Positions 54,081 to 64,000 of a DNA stretch of 64,000 nt are shown in pieces. Within the stretch, counting starts at the first letter, position 1. Each line of letters begins with the position of its first letter. Both the position numbers and the translations under genes were made by a program. The DNA comes from Hirundichthys speculiger (taxonomy: Eukaryota; Chordata; Actinopteri; Beloniformes; Exocoetidae). Location of the stretch: contig JAGFBZ010000936.1 of NCBI GenBank assembly GCA_018398805.1, forward strand, positions 1,480,164 through 1,544,163. The letters are read 5' to 3'. The notes under the pieces were generated by a model. That model ran no database searches, was not told where the DNA came from, and saw only the letters and a list, made by a program, of their open reading frames with translations.

Positions 54081-54437
54081 ATGTTATCCCTAGATGCACG
54101 CCAAGCATTTGGCAGAATAGAATGGAACTATCTCTTAGAATTGCTTCCCAGATATGGATTGGGTGAATCATTTATTCAATGGATTAGACTATTATATACA
54201 AATCCCGCAGCACAAATTTTATCTAACAACAATATTTCAAAACCTTTCAACCTACAGCGATCAACAAGACAAGGGTGCCCTTTGTCACCACTGTTATTTA
54301 CATTAGCAATAGAACCTTTGGCTGTAGCAGTGAGATCACATGCAGGAATATCAGGCATAAGAATTGGTAGGAGAGACCACCTTATTTCTTTATTTGCGGA
54401 TGACATCATATTTTTTTTTGACAGATTTACAGAGTAG
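54081..54437 (+). pseudogene. Tx1-like ORF2, RT palm segment
   Basis: Carries the catalytic L-S-L-D and F-A-D-D motifs and R-Q-G-C-P-L-S-P. Just after the F-A-D-D box a T-run (about 54411-54419) shifts the frame. Confidence 0.82.
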
Positions 54438-56010
54438 CATTCTAAATCTGACAGGATTATTAGAGGATTTTGGAAAGTTCTCTGGGTACAAAATTAATAA
54501 TTCTAAATCTGTATTAATGTTTCTAAATGAGAAAGAAAGGACAAACCCACCCATAACCACACCATTTACAACAATTACAGAAGGCTTTAAATACTTAGGT
54601 GTTAAAATTACACCAGATCTTAACAAAATAATACCATCAAACTATGATCCCCTGGTAGATGAAGTGTCTAAGCTATTAGACAGGTGGTCTACTTTACCCA
54701 TATCATTGGTGGGAAGAATAAATGTTATAAAAATGACAATTTTACCAAAATGTCTGTATTTTTTCCAAACACTTCCTCTGCCACTACCAGCAACATTCTT
54801 TGATAATTTAAACAAGTTGTTCAGTCAGTTTATCTGGAACAATAGGAAAGCAAGACTACGCCTAAAATTACTATATGAGCCTTATGAAAGAGGGGGTCTT
54901 CAAGTTCCAAACCTCAAGTGGTACTATATGGCTGCTCAGCTGACATCAGCCTCACATTACTTTTATAATTCACCCCTAGCTTGGGTAAACATTGAACAAG
55001 AATCTGTTCCAGAGCTGTCTCTACACAGTTATCTATACTCTTCAGATGAAAAAAGACTTAAAAAACATACAAAAAATCCCTTTCTTAAAAACACAATTTT
55101 AGTGTGGCACGCTGCACACAAACATCTGGGAGCCCACCCAATACTCTCTCAGTTCACCCCAATTTGGGGTAATGAGCAATTCACAACTGGAGCAAAAGAT
55201 GGGAGGTTTAAATTATGGTATACAAAGGGTATTCAGAGAGTGCAGGATTTATATGCAGATGGAGTGTTACATACCTTCAACCAGATATGTGAAAAATATC
55301 AAATTCCTTCCAAGCACTTTTTTAAATATCTTCAATTGAAAAATTCTATTTCATCCAGATATAAGCAGATTTTGAAGATCCCACCATTATCAAAAATAGA
55401 AGAAGTTTCCCATGGGTGTATGGGAAGGACACACTTACTCTCTATCTATTATAATTTAATAATATCCACTTCTAAAGAATCAGCAATGGATAGATTAAAC
55501 GCCTGGAGAGATGATAAGCAAGTGGACATAGCTGAAATTGAGTGGAATGAGGCCTGTTTAAAGGCACAAACACAAACCATAAATACAGGGTTTAAACTTC
55601 TACAATATAAATGGTTAATGAGGACATACGTGACTCCTGTCAAACTTCATTATATGAATGGTAACATCCCAGATACCTGTACAAAATGTCTAGATAACAA
55701 GGGCACTCTTCTTCACTGCTTATGGGAATGCCCAAGAATTCAAAAGTTTTGGAAGGATGTTATAAAGTGTCTTTCAGAAGTCTTTTATATTAATGTACCA
55801 CTAGATGCTAAGCTATGTGTACTTGGAATTTATCCATTGAACTTCACACAAATGAAGAAACAGACTATGCTACTGGACTTTGGACTTCTACAAGCCAGGA
55901 GAGTGATTGCACTTAATTGGAAGAGTGCAGATGCACCTTCCATGAAACAATGGATAAAGGAACTTTCAGAGTGCCTTGGACTGGACTGGAAGACTAACGT
56001 ATATTGCTAA
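54364..56010 (+). pseudogene. Tx1-like ORF2, thumb and C-terminal zinc knuckle
   Basis: About 530 codons stay open. K-Y-L-G-V-K-I-T-P, W-N-N-R-K-A-R and the C-T-K-C...H-C-L-W-E-C knuckle identify the C-terminal half. The first 20 codons are out of the true frame; the real reading joins after about 54420. Confidence 0.85.
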
Positions 56011-56900
56011 AGGAAAACAGAAAGAGTTTGTTCATCTTTGGGAGCCATACATGAGCATTGTGGAATCTGGAATGTAATTTATTTATTTATTTTTATTTTT
56101 ATTTTTTGCTTTTCTTTTGGGTGTCTATTGAAATGTTTAGGGTAACCCTTATTACATTTTATTTTATTATTATTATATATATATTTTTTTTTTTCTCTTT
56201 CTTGCTTTGATTTGAATTTGGTAAACCTATATATTGATAGTGTGCAAGTTTGTGTGTGTGTGCAAGTGTTGCTGGTTCTTTTTGTGTTATGTAATTGTTC
56301 TGTAATATTTAAAAAAAAAAAAAAAACCCAATAAATATATTTCGGAAAAAAAAGAATCAACACCAAGTGGGACACAATCGTGAAGTGGAATGAAATTTAT
56401 TGGATATTTAAATCTTTTTCAACAATTAAAAAAAACTGTAAAAAACTGGAACTGGAACTACAGGAGGAAGCTGGAGTGGAAACTCCAGCAGAACAACATG
56501 AGAGAGGTCTGGAGTGGAATGAGAACCATCACTGGCTTCAGACCTACCAGCAACGGAGGAGTTGGGGGCAAAGTGAACTGGGCGAACGAGATGAATCTGT
56601 TTTTTTAACAGATTTGACACAGTGACCCCGGCTCACCCCCCCATGGGCTCCTCTGCTGCAGGTCTGCAGTTAGCGCCCACTCCACTCTCTCTTCCTCCCC
56701 CTCCTACAACCCCTCTTCCTCCAGAGATGGCCCCACGCACACCTCTCCCCTGACACTCTCCAACACCACACCTCCACCCCTCCCCCACCGGACACCTCCA
56801 CACTTCACATCAGTGCTGACCAGGTGAGGACACAGCTGAGGAAACTCCACACAGGCAGGTCTGCAGGCCCTGATGGTGTGAGCCCCAGGGTGCTGAAAGC

Positions 56901-57599
56901 TTGTGCCCCCCAGCTGTGTGGAGTGCTGCACCACATCTTCAGCCTGAGCCTGAGTCTTCACAGGGTCCCTGTGCTGTGGAAGACGTCATGCATCGTTCCT
57001 GTGCCAAAGACGCCGCGCCCCAGCGGATCCAAGGACTACAGACCCGTGGCACTGACGTCACACACATCATGAAGACCCTGGAGAGACTCATCCTGCAGCA
57101 GCTCCGGCCCATGGTCCAACCTCTGCTAGACCCCCTCCAGTTCGCCTACCAGCCCCGACTAGGAGTAGAGGATGCCATCATCTACCTGCTCAACCGTGTC
57201 TACGCTCACCTGGACAAGCCGGCGAGCACTGTGAGAGTCATGTTTTTTGACTTCTCTAGTGCATTTAACACCATCAGGCCGGCTCTACTGGGTGAGAAAC
57301 TGACAACGATGCAGGTGGAGCCCCCCCTGGTGTCCTGGATTGTTGATTACCTGACTGGCAGACCACAGTATGTGCGTCTGCAGAACTGTAGGTCAGATAT
57401 AGTGATCAGCAACACCGGGGCACCAGAGGGGACCGTCCTCTGTCCCTTCCTCTTCACCCTATACACCACGGACTTCAGCTACTGCACAGAGACCTGCCAC
57501 CTTCAGAAGTTTTCTGATGACTCTGCTGTAGTTGGATGTATCACTAAGGGTGAGGAGACGGAGTACAGGGGTGTGGTGGACAACTTTGTCACGTGGTGA
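56901..57599 (+). pseudogene. L2-like reverse transcriptase core, largest open segment
   Basis: About 180 in-frame codons from near 57066 cover fingers and palm, with F-F-D-F-S-S-A-F and F-S-D-D. The first 55 codons of this frame are out of register with the true reading, which is in the neighbouring frame up to about 57060. Confidence 0.75.
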
Positions 57600-58539
57600 G
57601 CAGAACCATCTGCAGCTTAACGTGGCAAAGACCAAGAAACTGGTGGTGGACCTGAGGAGGACCAGGGCTCCAGTGACCCCCATCTCCATCTGTGGGGTCA
57701 ATGTAGATTCAGTCGAGGAGTACAAGTACCTAGGGGTGTACTTGGACAGTAAACTTGACTGGACAAAAAACACAGACACCCTCTACAGGAAGGGCCAGAT
57801 TTTCTGAGGCGGCTGAGGTCCTTCAACATCTGCCGGACGATGCTGCGGATGTTTTATGAGTCGGTGGTGTCCAGTGCCATCATATGCTGTTGTGTGCTGG
57901 GGCAGCAGACTGAGGGTGAGGGACGCCAACAGACTCAATAAAGTCATCCGCAAAGCCAGCCACGTGGTTGGGAGGAGCTGGACTCTCTGACAGTAGTGTC
58001 GGAGAGAAGGATGTTGTCCAGAATAAGAGCCATGCTGGACAACTCCTCGCATCCTCTCCATGAAGGGCTGGCCAGACAAAAAAAAGCACCTTCAGCAAAA
58101 GACTCATTCCACCTCGATGCACCATAGAGCGCCACAGGAAATCATTCCTGCAGTGGCCATCAAACTTTACAATCAATCACTCTGAATCTGTAAAATCTGT
58201 ATTATCTCTGGATTATCTCTCTGTATATATCTGTCCGTTTACACTAGGTTACTTTTTTTCTTCTTTTTTTGTTTTTTTCTTTTACTATTAGACAGGGTAT
58301 TTTGAAATCCCTAATTTGTAATTGTAAATTTGTAATTTTCTGTAATTTTTTTGTACATTGGGATTGCACATGTGGGCCAGAGTTATTTTGTCTAATTTGT
58401 TATTCTTATATATTTAATTCTTGGTAAGGTGTAGTATTTAAAGTGTTAATTTACTTATTTTATATGTAGAGTTTTGTTGTTTATATAGGATGGAGCACTG
58501 CAACGAAAGAATTTCCCGCAAGGGATTAATAAAGTATTT

Positions 58540-58568
58540 TCAATTCAATTCAATTCAATTCAATTCAA
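58540..58568. repeat. (CAATT)n tail
   Basis: About five or six CAATT units terminating the L2-like LINE. Confidence 0.88.
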
Positions 58569-59775
58569 TAAAGTGGGGCGTGTAATATTATTGGACCCCT
58601 TTACTTTCAGTGCAGCAAACTGACTCCAGAAGTTCAGTGAGAATCTCTGAATGATCCAATGTTGTCCTGAATGACTGATGATGATCAATAGAATCCACCT
58701 GTGTGTAATCAAGACTCCGTATAAATGCACCTGCTCTGTGATCGTCTCAGGGTTCTGGTTAAAGCTCAGAGAGCATCATGAAGACCAAGGAACACACCAG
58801 GCAGGTCCCAGATACTGTTGTGGAGAAGTTTAAAGCTGGATGTGGAAACAAAAAGATTTCCCAAGTTTTAAACATCTCAAGGAGCACTGAGCAAGTAATC
58901 AGACTGAAATGGAAGGAGTATCAGACCACTGCAGATCTACCAAGACCCGGTCGTCCCTCTAAACTTTCATCTGGAACAAGAAGACTGATCAGAGATGCAG
59001 CCAAGAGGCCCATGATCACTCTGGATGAACTGATCTACAGCTGAGGTGGGAGAGTCTGTCCAGAGGACAACAATCAGTCGTACACTGCACAAATCTGGCC
59101 TTTATGGAAGAGTGGCAAGAAGAAAGACATTTCTCAAAGATATCCATAAAAAGTCTGGTGTAAAGTTTGTCACAAGCCACCTGGGAGACACACCAAACAT
59201 GTGGAAGAAGGTGCTCTGGTCAGATGAAACCAAAATCCAACTTTCTGGCCACAATGGAAAACAATATGTTTGGAGTAAAAGCAACACAGCTCATCACCCT
59301 GAACACACCATCCCCACTGTCAAACATGGTGGTGGCAGCATCATGGTCTGGGCTGCTTTTCTGCACCAGGGACAGGGAAGATGGTTAAAACTGATGGGAA
59401 GATGGATGGAGCCAAATACAGGAGCATTCTGGGAGAAAACCTGTTGGAGTCTGCAGAAGACCTGAGACTGGGACGGAGATTTATCTTCCAACAGGACAAT
59501 GATCCAAAACATGAAGACAAATCTACAACGGAACGGTTCACAAATAAACATATCCAGGTGTTAGAACGGCCAAGTCAAAGTCCAGACCTGAATCCAGTCC
59601 AGAATCTGTGGAAAGAGCTGAAGACTGCTGTTCACAAACGCTCTCCATCCAACCTCACTGAGCTGCAGCTGTTTTACAGGAAGAATGAGCAAGAATTTAG
59701 TCTCTGGATGTGTTGAACTGATAGAGACAAACCCCAAGAGACTGGAGCTGGAACTGCAGCAGAAGGTTAATCCTC
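58569..59775 (+). mobile_element. Tc1-type transposon, 3' end missing
   Basis: The left end AAAGTGGGGCGTGTAATATT is the inverted-repeat start of a very common fish Tc1 family. The transposase region follows, but the matching right repeat is absent after GCAGCAGAAGG. It is inserted exactly at the pentamer tail of the LINE. Confidence 0.85.
58778..59716 (+). pseudogene. Tc1 transposase, broken
   Basis: Three overlapping pieces (58778-59044, 59046-59465, 59381-59716). An N-terminal paired-type helix-turn-helix with P-R-P-G-R-P-S-K, then the catalytic parts W-S-D-E-T-K, Q-Q-D-N-D-P-K-H and S-P-D-L-N-P-V-Q-N-L-W-K-E-L. The last acidic position, normally Asn-Pro-Ile-Glu, reads Asn-Pro-Val-Gln, so the third DDE residue appears lost. 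There is a stop at 59042-59044, a frame change near 59360-59400, and a C-terminal one. Confidence 0.87.
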
Positions 59776-60140
59776 TGTAACATTTACAAGCCTGAAGCTC
59801 CGATGTCTGACTACAATGAATGCAGCACAAGAGAACTCGAGAGCGGCAGGAGACTCCTTTGAGCCAGGAGTCGTGAGGAAGGGAGACACAGGCAGAAAGA
59901 GGTTAAAACTGATAAACCATCTATCAAATAATGAAATAATAATGAAATGACTGTGCGAGTTTACTTGTAATGCTGATTTTAAGATGACAAAAATCAGGTT
60001 TAAGAACATTAATATTTCGCCAACTATACATATAATGTTAGCTAGGTCTGACTCATTTGTGTAAAGTAGGCTACAAAAGCTAATATTGATTCAACGTCTG
60101 TCAAGGAAAACATTGTAAAGTTACTTTGAATCTTACAGAA

Positions 60141-60293
60141 ATGAAGAGGAAAGGCAGCATATATAGTTTTTTCACACCAAAGAGACAGGCCAGAGAAATA
60201 CTAAATGAACTGAACAGTGTAGACCGAGGGGATGAGGTGGAAGGAGAGAGAGAATACCACAAGGAGGAAGGATGTAACATCTCAATTAAGTGA
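60141..60293 (+). pseudogene. N-terminal piece of a hAT-family transposase
   Basis: Begins M-K-R-K-G-S-I-Y-S-F-F-T-P-K-R, the typical start of ZMYM1/TTF-type hAT transposases, directly after a TTACAG acceptor-like site. It ends at TGA after 50 codons, with the remainder of the gene absent. Confidence 0.5.
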
Positions 60294-60559
60294 GATCACA
60301 TTTTATGGTCACTTATTCCTAATATTAACTGTTTCACATGAAACCTGTTACCTCAAATACAAGACATTGATTGCATGAGATTAAGTTTGTATGAGTTTGT
60401 AAATGGCACCCCGTGCCCTTATGTAGTGAACCTACAGTATATCTACATGTGGGATTCATGTTCTAAATTATGTATAAAGTCCTGCAAGCAGAAATACTTG
60501 AGTGTAAATTATATTGTCTACTATTTCTCATCAAACTGCGATAACTGCCTCAGTATATA

Positions 60560-60642
60560 TACGCCTGCCATATGTTGCCACCCCTCAAAAATCCCTGCCC
60601 CCCTCTTGCCACCCCATAAATATTTTTCTAGATCCGCCCCTG
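60560..60642 (-). mobile_element. terminus of a hAT element
   Basis: On the minus strand it begins CAGGGGCGGATCTAGAAAAA and continues into GGGGTGGCAAG text, a recognisable hAT end. No left partner was located with certainty, so the extent is unknown. It may belong with the transposase piece at 60141. Confidence 0.6.
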
Positions 60643-60819
60643 CAGCTGACCCCTGCCGTGTCTCCTAGATCGATGAGCCACAGCCGACCCCCGTGCTTGC
60701 CTTTTGTCAGACATTTGGTCTCCTGTGACACAGACAAATCACTTTTAAACTTTTGTTAGAGACAAGTAAAATGACAAAATTACAAGATTAAATAAACCAA
60801 ATAAAAATTTCCTCCACAG

Positions 60820-60972
60820 AACAAATTGCCCTTTACTGAATTAAGTAGTTGCTAAATTAATCAGATTAATGGGCTTGACTGAGTTTACATGTTTTCACTT
60901 ACAACTTAATAACCTTTACTTTTCAAAATTCACATTTAAATTGTTGGTCATCTTGTATATTACCAAGAGAGC
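60820..60972 (+). repeat. dispersed repeat, second copy of 40525-40680
   Basis: ACAAATTGCCCTTTACTGAA, CACATTTAAATTG and GGTCATCTTGTA are shared in order with the dnal1-intron hAT-like element. Similarity extends over about 150 bases and is around 85 percent by eye. Confidence 0.75.
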
Positions 60973-60999
60973 AGCAGAAAGGTAAAGAAGTGTGTTTTC

Positions 61000-61720
61000 T
61001 AAACTATAGTCTTGTTTTGTGACTGTTTTCCGTTTCGTTTTCGGAATTCCTCTGAAATCTCACCAATATTTGCTTTCATGTGTTTCCTGCTTCGTCATTG
61101 CGTATCTAATGAGTTTCGGTGCTGTGTCTCAGTTTGTTGTTGTGCTTCACACCCCAACGACCATCCTGTTTCATCATCTATCTGCGTAAATCAACCATCT
61201 ACTCAGATGCATCCAGCCACCGAGATTTTCTGAGTCAACAAACTAAAATAATGTGTCACTTTAGGACCACAAGCCACCTTTTGTGTCTTCTGTTGCTGAT
61301 CTTTGGTGATTGTCAAAAAAAAAAAAACCAACAAATAATAATAATTAAAAAAAAAAACATGCCTGTGTGTGTTAATCATAACTTAGAAGTATTTTAACAA
61401 TTTAGTAACGTGCACAGACTGCATATGAATACATTACCACTGCATAAACGAAATATTTGAAACTTATTTACGTCCTAAAAATGCCAACGGGAATTTCCTG
61501 AGGCAGTGTGAATAATGGTTTTTATCCCCAGAGAGACTGGGGAGGAGTCATCTCAGGTCTCAGTTGTTACTGAACTTCCGCGGAAACTGGTCCCAACAGA
61601 AGTGTGAGCCCTAAGGTGGGTCCAGCAGTTCCTCCGATGCTGTTGATGAGCTGAAAGCTCGTTTCTGGGCTTATTCTGACCGGATATAAGTGTCTGCGTT
61701 TAAATCAAGTGTTTTCGACC
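61000..61720. other. unassigned stretch
   Basis: Short open frames and A runs (61314-61327). Towards the end GC content rises (CTTCCGCGGAAACTGG at about 61577), which could mark a promoter for the candidate exon at 61721. Confidence 0.35.
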
Positions 61721-61744
61721 ATGGAGTGCAGTCTCTACTGCCAG
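61721..61744 (+). CDS. candidate first coding exon of an unknown gene
   Basis: CGACCATGGAG is a good Kozak context, encoding M-E-C-S-L-Y-C-Q and then GTGAGT, a strong donor, in phase 0. No second exon was found before the window ends, so it may be chance. Confidence 0.3.
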
Positions 61745-61849
61745 GTGAGTGCTTTTATTTATGTTTGAAGGTAAATGCCTTATATTTACAATAGTTATAC
61801 TCGGTCTGGGTCACGGGTCGTTAACTGGCTCGTCATTGTTTTCCTCCGT

Positions 61850-61889
61850 GTGTGTGTGTGTGTGTGGGTGTGTGTGGTGTGGTGGTGGT

Positions 61890-61932
<43 letters not shown>
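61850..61932. repeat. (GT)n followed by a 43-base G run
   Basis: GTGT repeats lead through GGT units into an uninterrupted G run at 61890-61932. The opposite strand gives His/Thr and poly-Pro artefact frames. Confidence 0.92.
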
Positions 61933-63100
61933 CTGAAGTGAAACTTGTAAGCAGTCAAAACAGCTGCCCACGCAGTTGTGCACTCACGTCTTAAGTGGTA
62001 ATGTGAACACAGGAGAAAAGTTGTTGGTGCCTTTTATTTGTTTGGCCGACATGTTGTATGTTCACCGTGATAAACTGTCCCCACCTATATTTTAAATTAC
62101 ACACGAGCAAAGTAGCGACCGAGGGCGGGGTTTGTAAACGCTCAACGAGAGATTTCCCGCTTCGATTTTATTATGTTTTATGGCTATTACATTTTATAAG
62201 GGGGAGAGTTAAAACCTTTTGGGTTTCTTTTCCACACTGTCCCATTAAAAGAAATGTTTGAATTTCAATTGAATATTCTCTAATTGAGGATTCAAAATAA
62301 CAGCAACAATAATCACCAACAGCAGACTGCACCGAGTAGTTCATTCAAAGTGCGCCCCCTTGTGACTGACTGCAGTAGCTACAGGTTATAAGTCCCGCAG
62401 AAAATTGACACTAAAACCTCAAGGTACTCGTAAATATAGTTTTATAGTTATTTTTGGTGGTTATTATCACTTTAATCTTTGTCCAAGAGTCAATTTCTCC
62501 AGAAAAGATCGCTCTTTATTCGTTATTTGACACTACGAACAGACTTTGACCTCCACGGCTTTTATTTTGGTACTTCCGGTTACCAGCAGCTTGAATTTGC
62601 ATGTTCATCCAGAGCATTTAGATTTAACCTTTAGATTTAGATTTAACTTTTTGATTTAGATTTAACATTTAGATTAAATATTTAGGTTAAACATTTAGAT
62701 TTAGATTTAACATTTAGGCATAACATTTAGATATAACTTTTAGATTTAGATTTAGCATTTAGATTTAGATTTAAATATTGACTAAATTTTAAAAGTTAGC
62801 AAATATTGTGTTAAATGTGCTTAAAAGTGACTTTCAAAAATACACACCACTTTTTAAAACATGATTTGAAGCTAAATGTGATAAAATGTTACTGTTATTT
62901 TCAGCATTACCAACTTTACAAATGGCGCCCCATACAAGAGAACATACAAGGAACATACAAACATGGTAGGAGGTGGGTCGACGATGCACTGAGGCTGCAG
63001 CCAGGTGCCTTTCATTAGATAAGGAAATTAGGTAACACAGGGAGAGAGGAGAGGGTAAAAAAGGTATGTCTCACAGCAAGTCCCATCGGGGACACGTTGT
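61933..63100. other. unassigned stretch
   Basis: Besides the minisatellite at 62617-62785, no coding sequence was recognised. TGCGCCCCCTTG at 62351 resembles words found in fish MITEs but is not enough to classify. Confidence 0.35.
62617..62785. repeat. minisatellite built on ACATTTAGATTTAG
   Basis: About ten imperfect units mixing TTTAGA and TTTAACATT words, no coding frame. Confidence 0.88.
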
Positions 63101-63149
63101 GAGATTTGGAATAAAAAAAAACGCCTCAGCATATCATAGCACAGTGAAA

Positions 63150-64000
63150 CCAACTACAAAAGACCCTCCCTCCGCGTCGAGGCAAACAAAGACCTGGCCA
63201 ACGACCTCAACACCTTCTACTGCAGATTTGAGAGGGACAACTTTGCACCCTCACCCAGCCACCACTCATCCAGACCAGCAGTACGACTACCCCCGTCACA
63301 CCTCCAGTCGCACTGCAACCTGCACCCCCGGTCCCACTCAGAGTGCGTGCAGAGGAGGTGAGCCAGATCTTCAAGAGGCAGAAGATCAGGAAAGCACCAG
63401 GCCCAGACAGAGTGTCACCCTCCTGTCTCAAAGCCTGTGCTGACCAGCTGGCTCCTGTTTTCACCAGGATTTTCAACAGCTCACTGGAGCTGTGTGAAGT
63501 CCCCTCCGTGTTCAAGCGCTCCACCATCATCCCAGTCCCCAAGAAACCCTCCATCACAGGACTGACTGACTACAGACCGGTGGCTCTAACGTCTGTGGAC
63601 TCATGAAGTCCTTTGAAAGACTTGTGTTGAGCCACCTGAAGTCCGTAACAGGACCCCTGCTGGACCCGATGCAGTTTGCCTACAGGGCAAACAGGTCGGT
63701 GGACGATGCTGTCAACCTGGGACTGCACTACATCCTGCAGCACCTCGACACCCCAGGCAGCTACGCCAGGATCCTGTTTGTGGACTTCAGCTCGGCGTTC
63801 AATACCATCATCCCTGAAATCCTCTCCTACAAGCTCTCACACCTCAACGTGTCTCTGCCCATCTGTCAGTGGATCACCAGCTTCCTGACAGACAGCAGCC
63901 AGCAGTCTGTCCTGTGCTCCTCCATCACCGTGTGGTTCGGAGCAGCCACACAGCAGGACAGGAACAGACTGCAGCGCACAGTTAGAACTGCTGAAAAAAA
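63150..64000 (+). mobile_element. L2-like LINE, internally deleted, cut by the window edge
   Basis: R-K-A-P-G-P-D-R-V-S-P, T-D-Y-R-P-V-A-L-T-S and V-D-F-S-S-A-F-N-T-I-I-P are followed near 63906 by a jump to T-V-W-F-G-A-A and R-N-R-L-Q-R-T-V. The palm with the DD box is deleted, the same type of loss as in the minus-strand copy in dnal1. Frame changes occur near 63340 and 63600. The copy continues beyond the window. Confidence 0.8.

Larger units (their letters stand above)
53035..56348 (+). mobile_element. 5'-truncated Tx1-like (L1 group) LINE
   Basis: Contains most of ORF2 after the endonuclease. Palm and fingers motifs appear in order: M-N-S-G-K-A-P-G-P-D-G-L-P-I-E-F-Y, S-S-Y-R-G-I-S-L, L-S-L-D-A, R-Q-G-C-P-L-S-P-L-L-F and F-A-D-D-I. 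The thumb follows, with a C-terminal C-x2-C-x7-H-x4-C knuckle near 55690. Two breaks (near 53970-54080 and near 54410) keep it from being open. The 3' UTR ends AATAAATATATTTCGGAAAA. F-G-R-I-E-W replaces the usual F-D-R pattern. It begins within about 10-20 bases of the Polinton-type right end. Confidence 0.85.
56375..58570 (+). mobile_element. L2-like LINE, degraded
   Basis: Reading order: linker with M-R-T-I-T-G-F and N-E-M-N-L-F-F (56500-56600), G-R-S-A-G-P-D-G-V-S-P-R (56860), K-D-Y-R-P-V-A-L-T-S (57035), F-F-D-F-S-S-A-F-N-T-I (57245), G-A-P-E-G-T-V-L (57415), F-S-D-D-S-A-V (57510), H-L-Q-L-N-V-A-K-T-K (57610), Y-K-Y-L-G-V-Y-L-D (57725). Frame changes near 57060, 57597 and 57800 break it. 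The 3' end is followed by (CAATT)n. Confidence 0.8.

Noticed and set aside
61795..61983. Minus-strand poly-Pro/His/Thr frame
   Set aside because: Direct product of the (GT)n and G-run repeats.

Overview
The window is vertebrate nuclear DNA, and a ray-finned (teleost, probably percomorph-like) fish fits best. It has compact multi-exon genes with GT/AG introns, the susd5-crtap neighbourhood known from vertebrates, and a mixture of mobile elements typical of teleosts: hAT MITEs, Tc1/mariner, Tx1 and L2/Rex-like LINEs, Penelope, tRNA-headed SINEs and a Maverick/Polinton relic. All gene names come from reading translated exons against remembered family sequences; no database search was possible.

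Layout. (1) 241-11223, plus strand: susd5, a type I membrane protein with Link and sushi domains, in five exons. Its last exon carries a long Asp/His-rich tract and does not read open in one frame. (2) 27402-15743, minus strand: crtap, the cartilage-associated protein of the collagen prolyl 3-hydroxylation complex, in seven exons, with a one-base frameshift in exon 1. Its introns hold a Tigger-like MITE, a SINE, a decayed LINE, a Penelope fragment and a decayed Tc1/mariner element. (3) 28500-36035, plus strand: fkbp9, an ER peptidyl-prolyl isomerase in ten exons, intact, with four FKBP domains, two EF-hands and a C-terminal HDEL. (4) 39727-46935, plus strand: dnal1, the axonemal dynein light chain of the leucine-rich-repeat type, eight exons. 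An X-box-like motif lies just upstream of an exon that would encode only the initiator Met. Exon 5 carries a 2-base insertion and a TAA in place of a Trp codon, so this copy looks inactivated.

From about 47 kb to the right edge the window is mainly mobile-element debris. A 5.3-kb internally deleted Maverick/Polinton-type element (47749-53024) has near-perfect 58-bp terminal inverted repeats, a degenerate integrase end and an orphan small protein. A 5'-truncated Tx1-like LINE abuts it, followed by an L2-like LINE, a Tc1 copy, hAT remnants, a 43-base G run and a second L2-like copy cut off by the window edge.

How the genes relate: crtap and fkbp9 are head to head about 1.1 kb apart, and both encode secretory-pathway proteins connected with protein folding or collagen maturation, so shared regulation is plausible. 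susd5 and crtap are convergent. dnal1 belongs to motile cilia and is unrelated in function. Single-base disruptions in susd5 and crtap look more like consensus errors than decay, whereas the dnal1 lesions cannot be explained by one homopolymer error.
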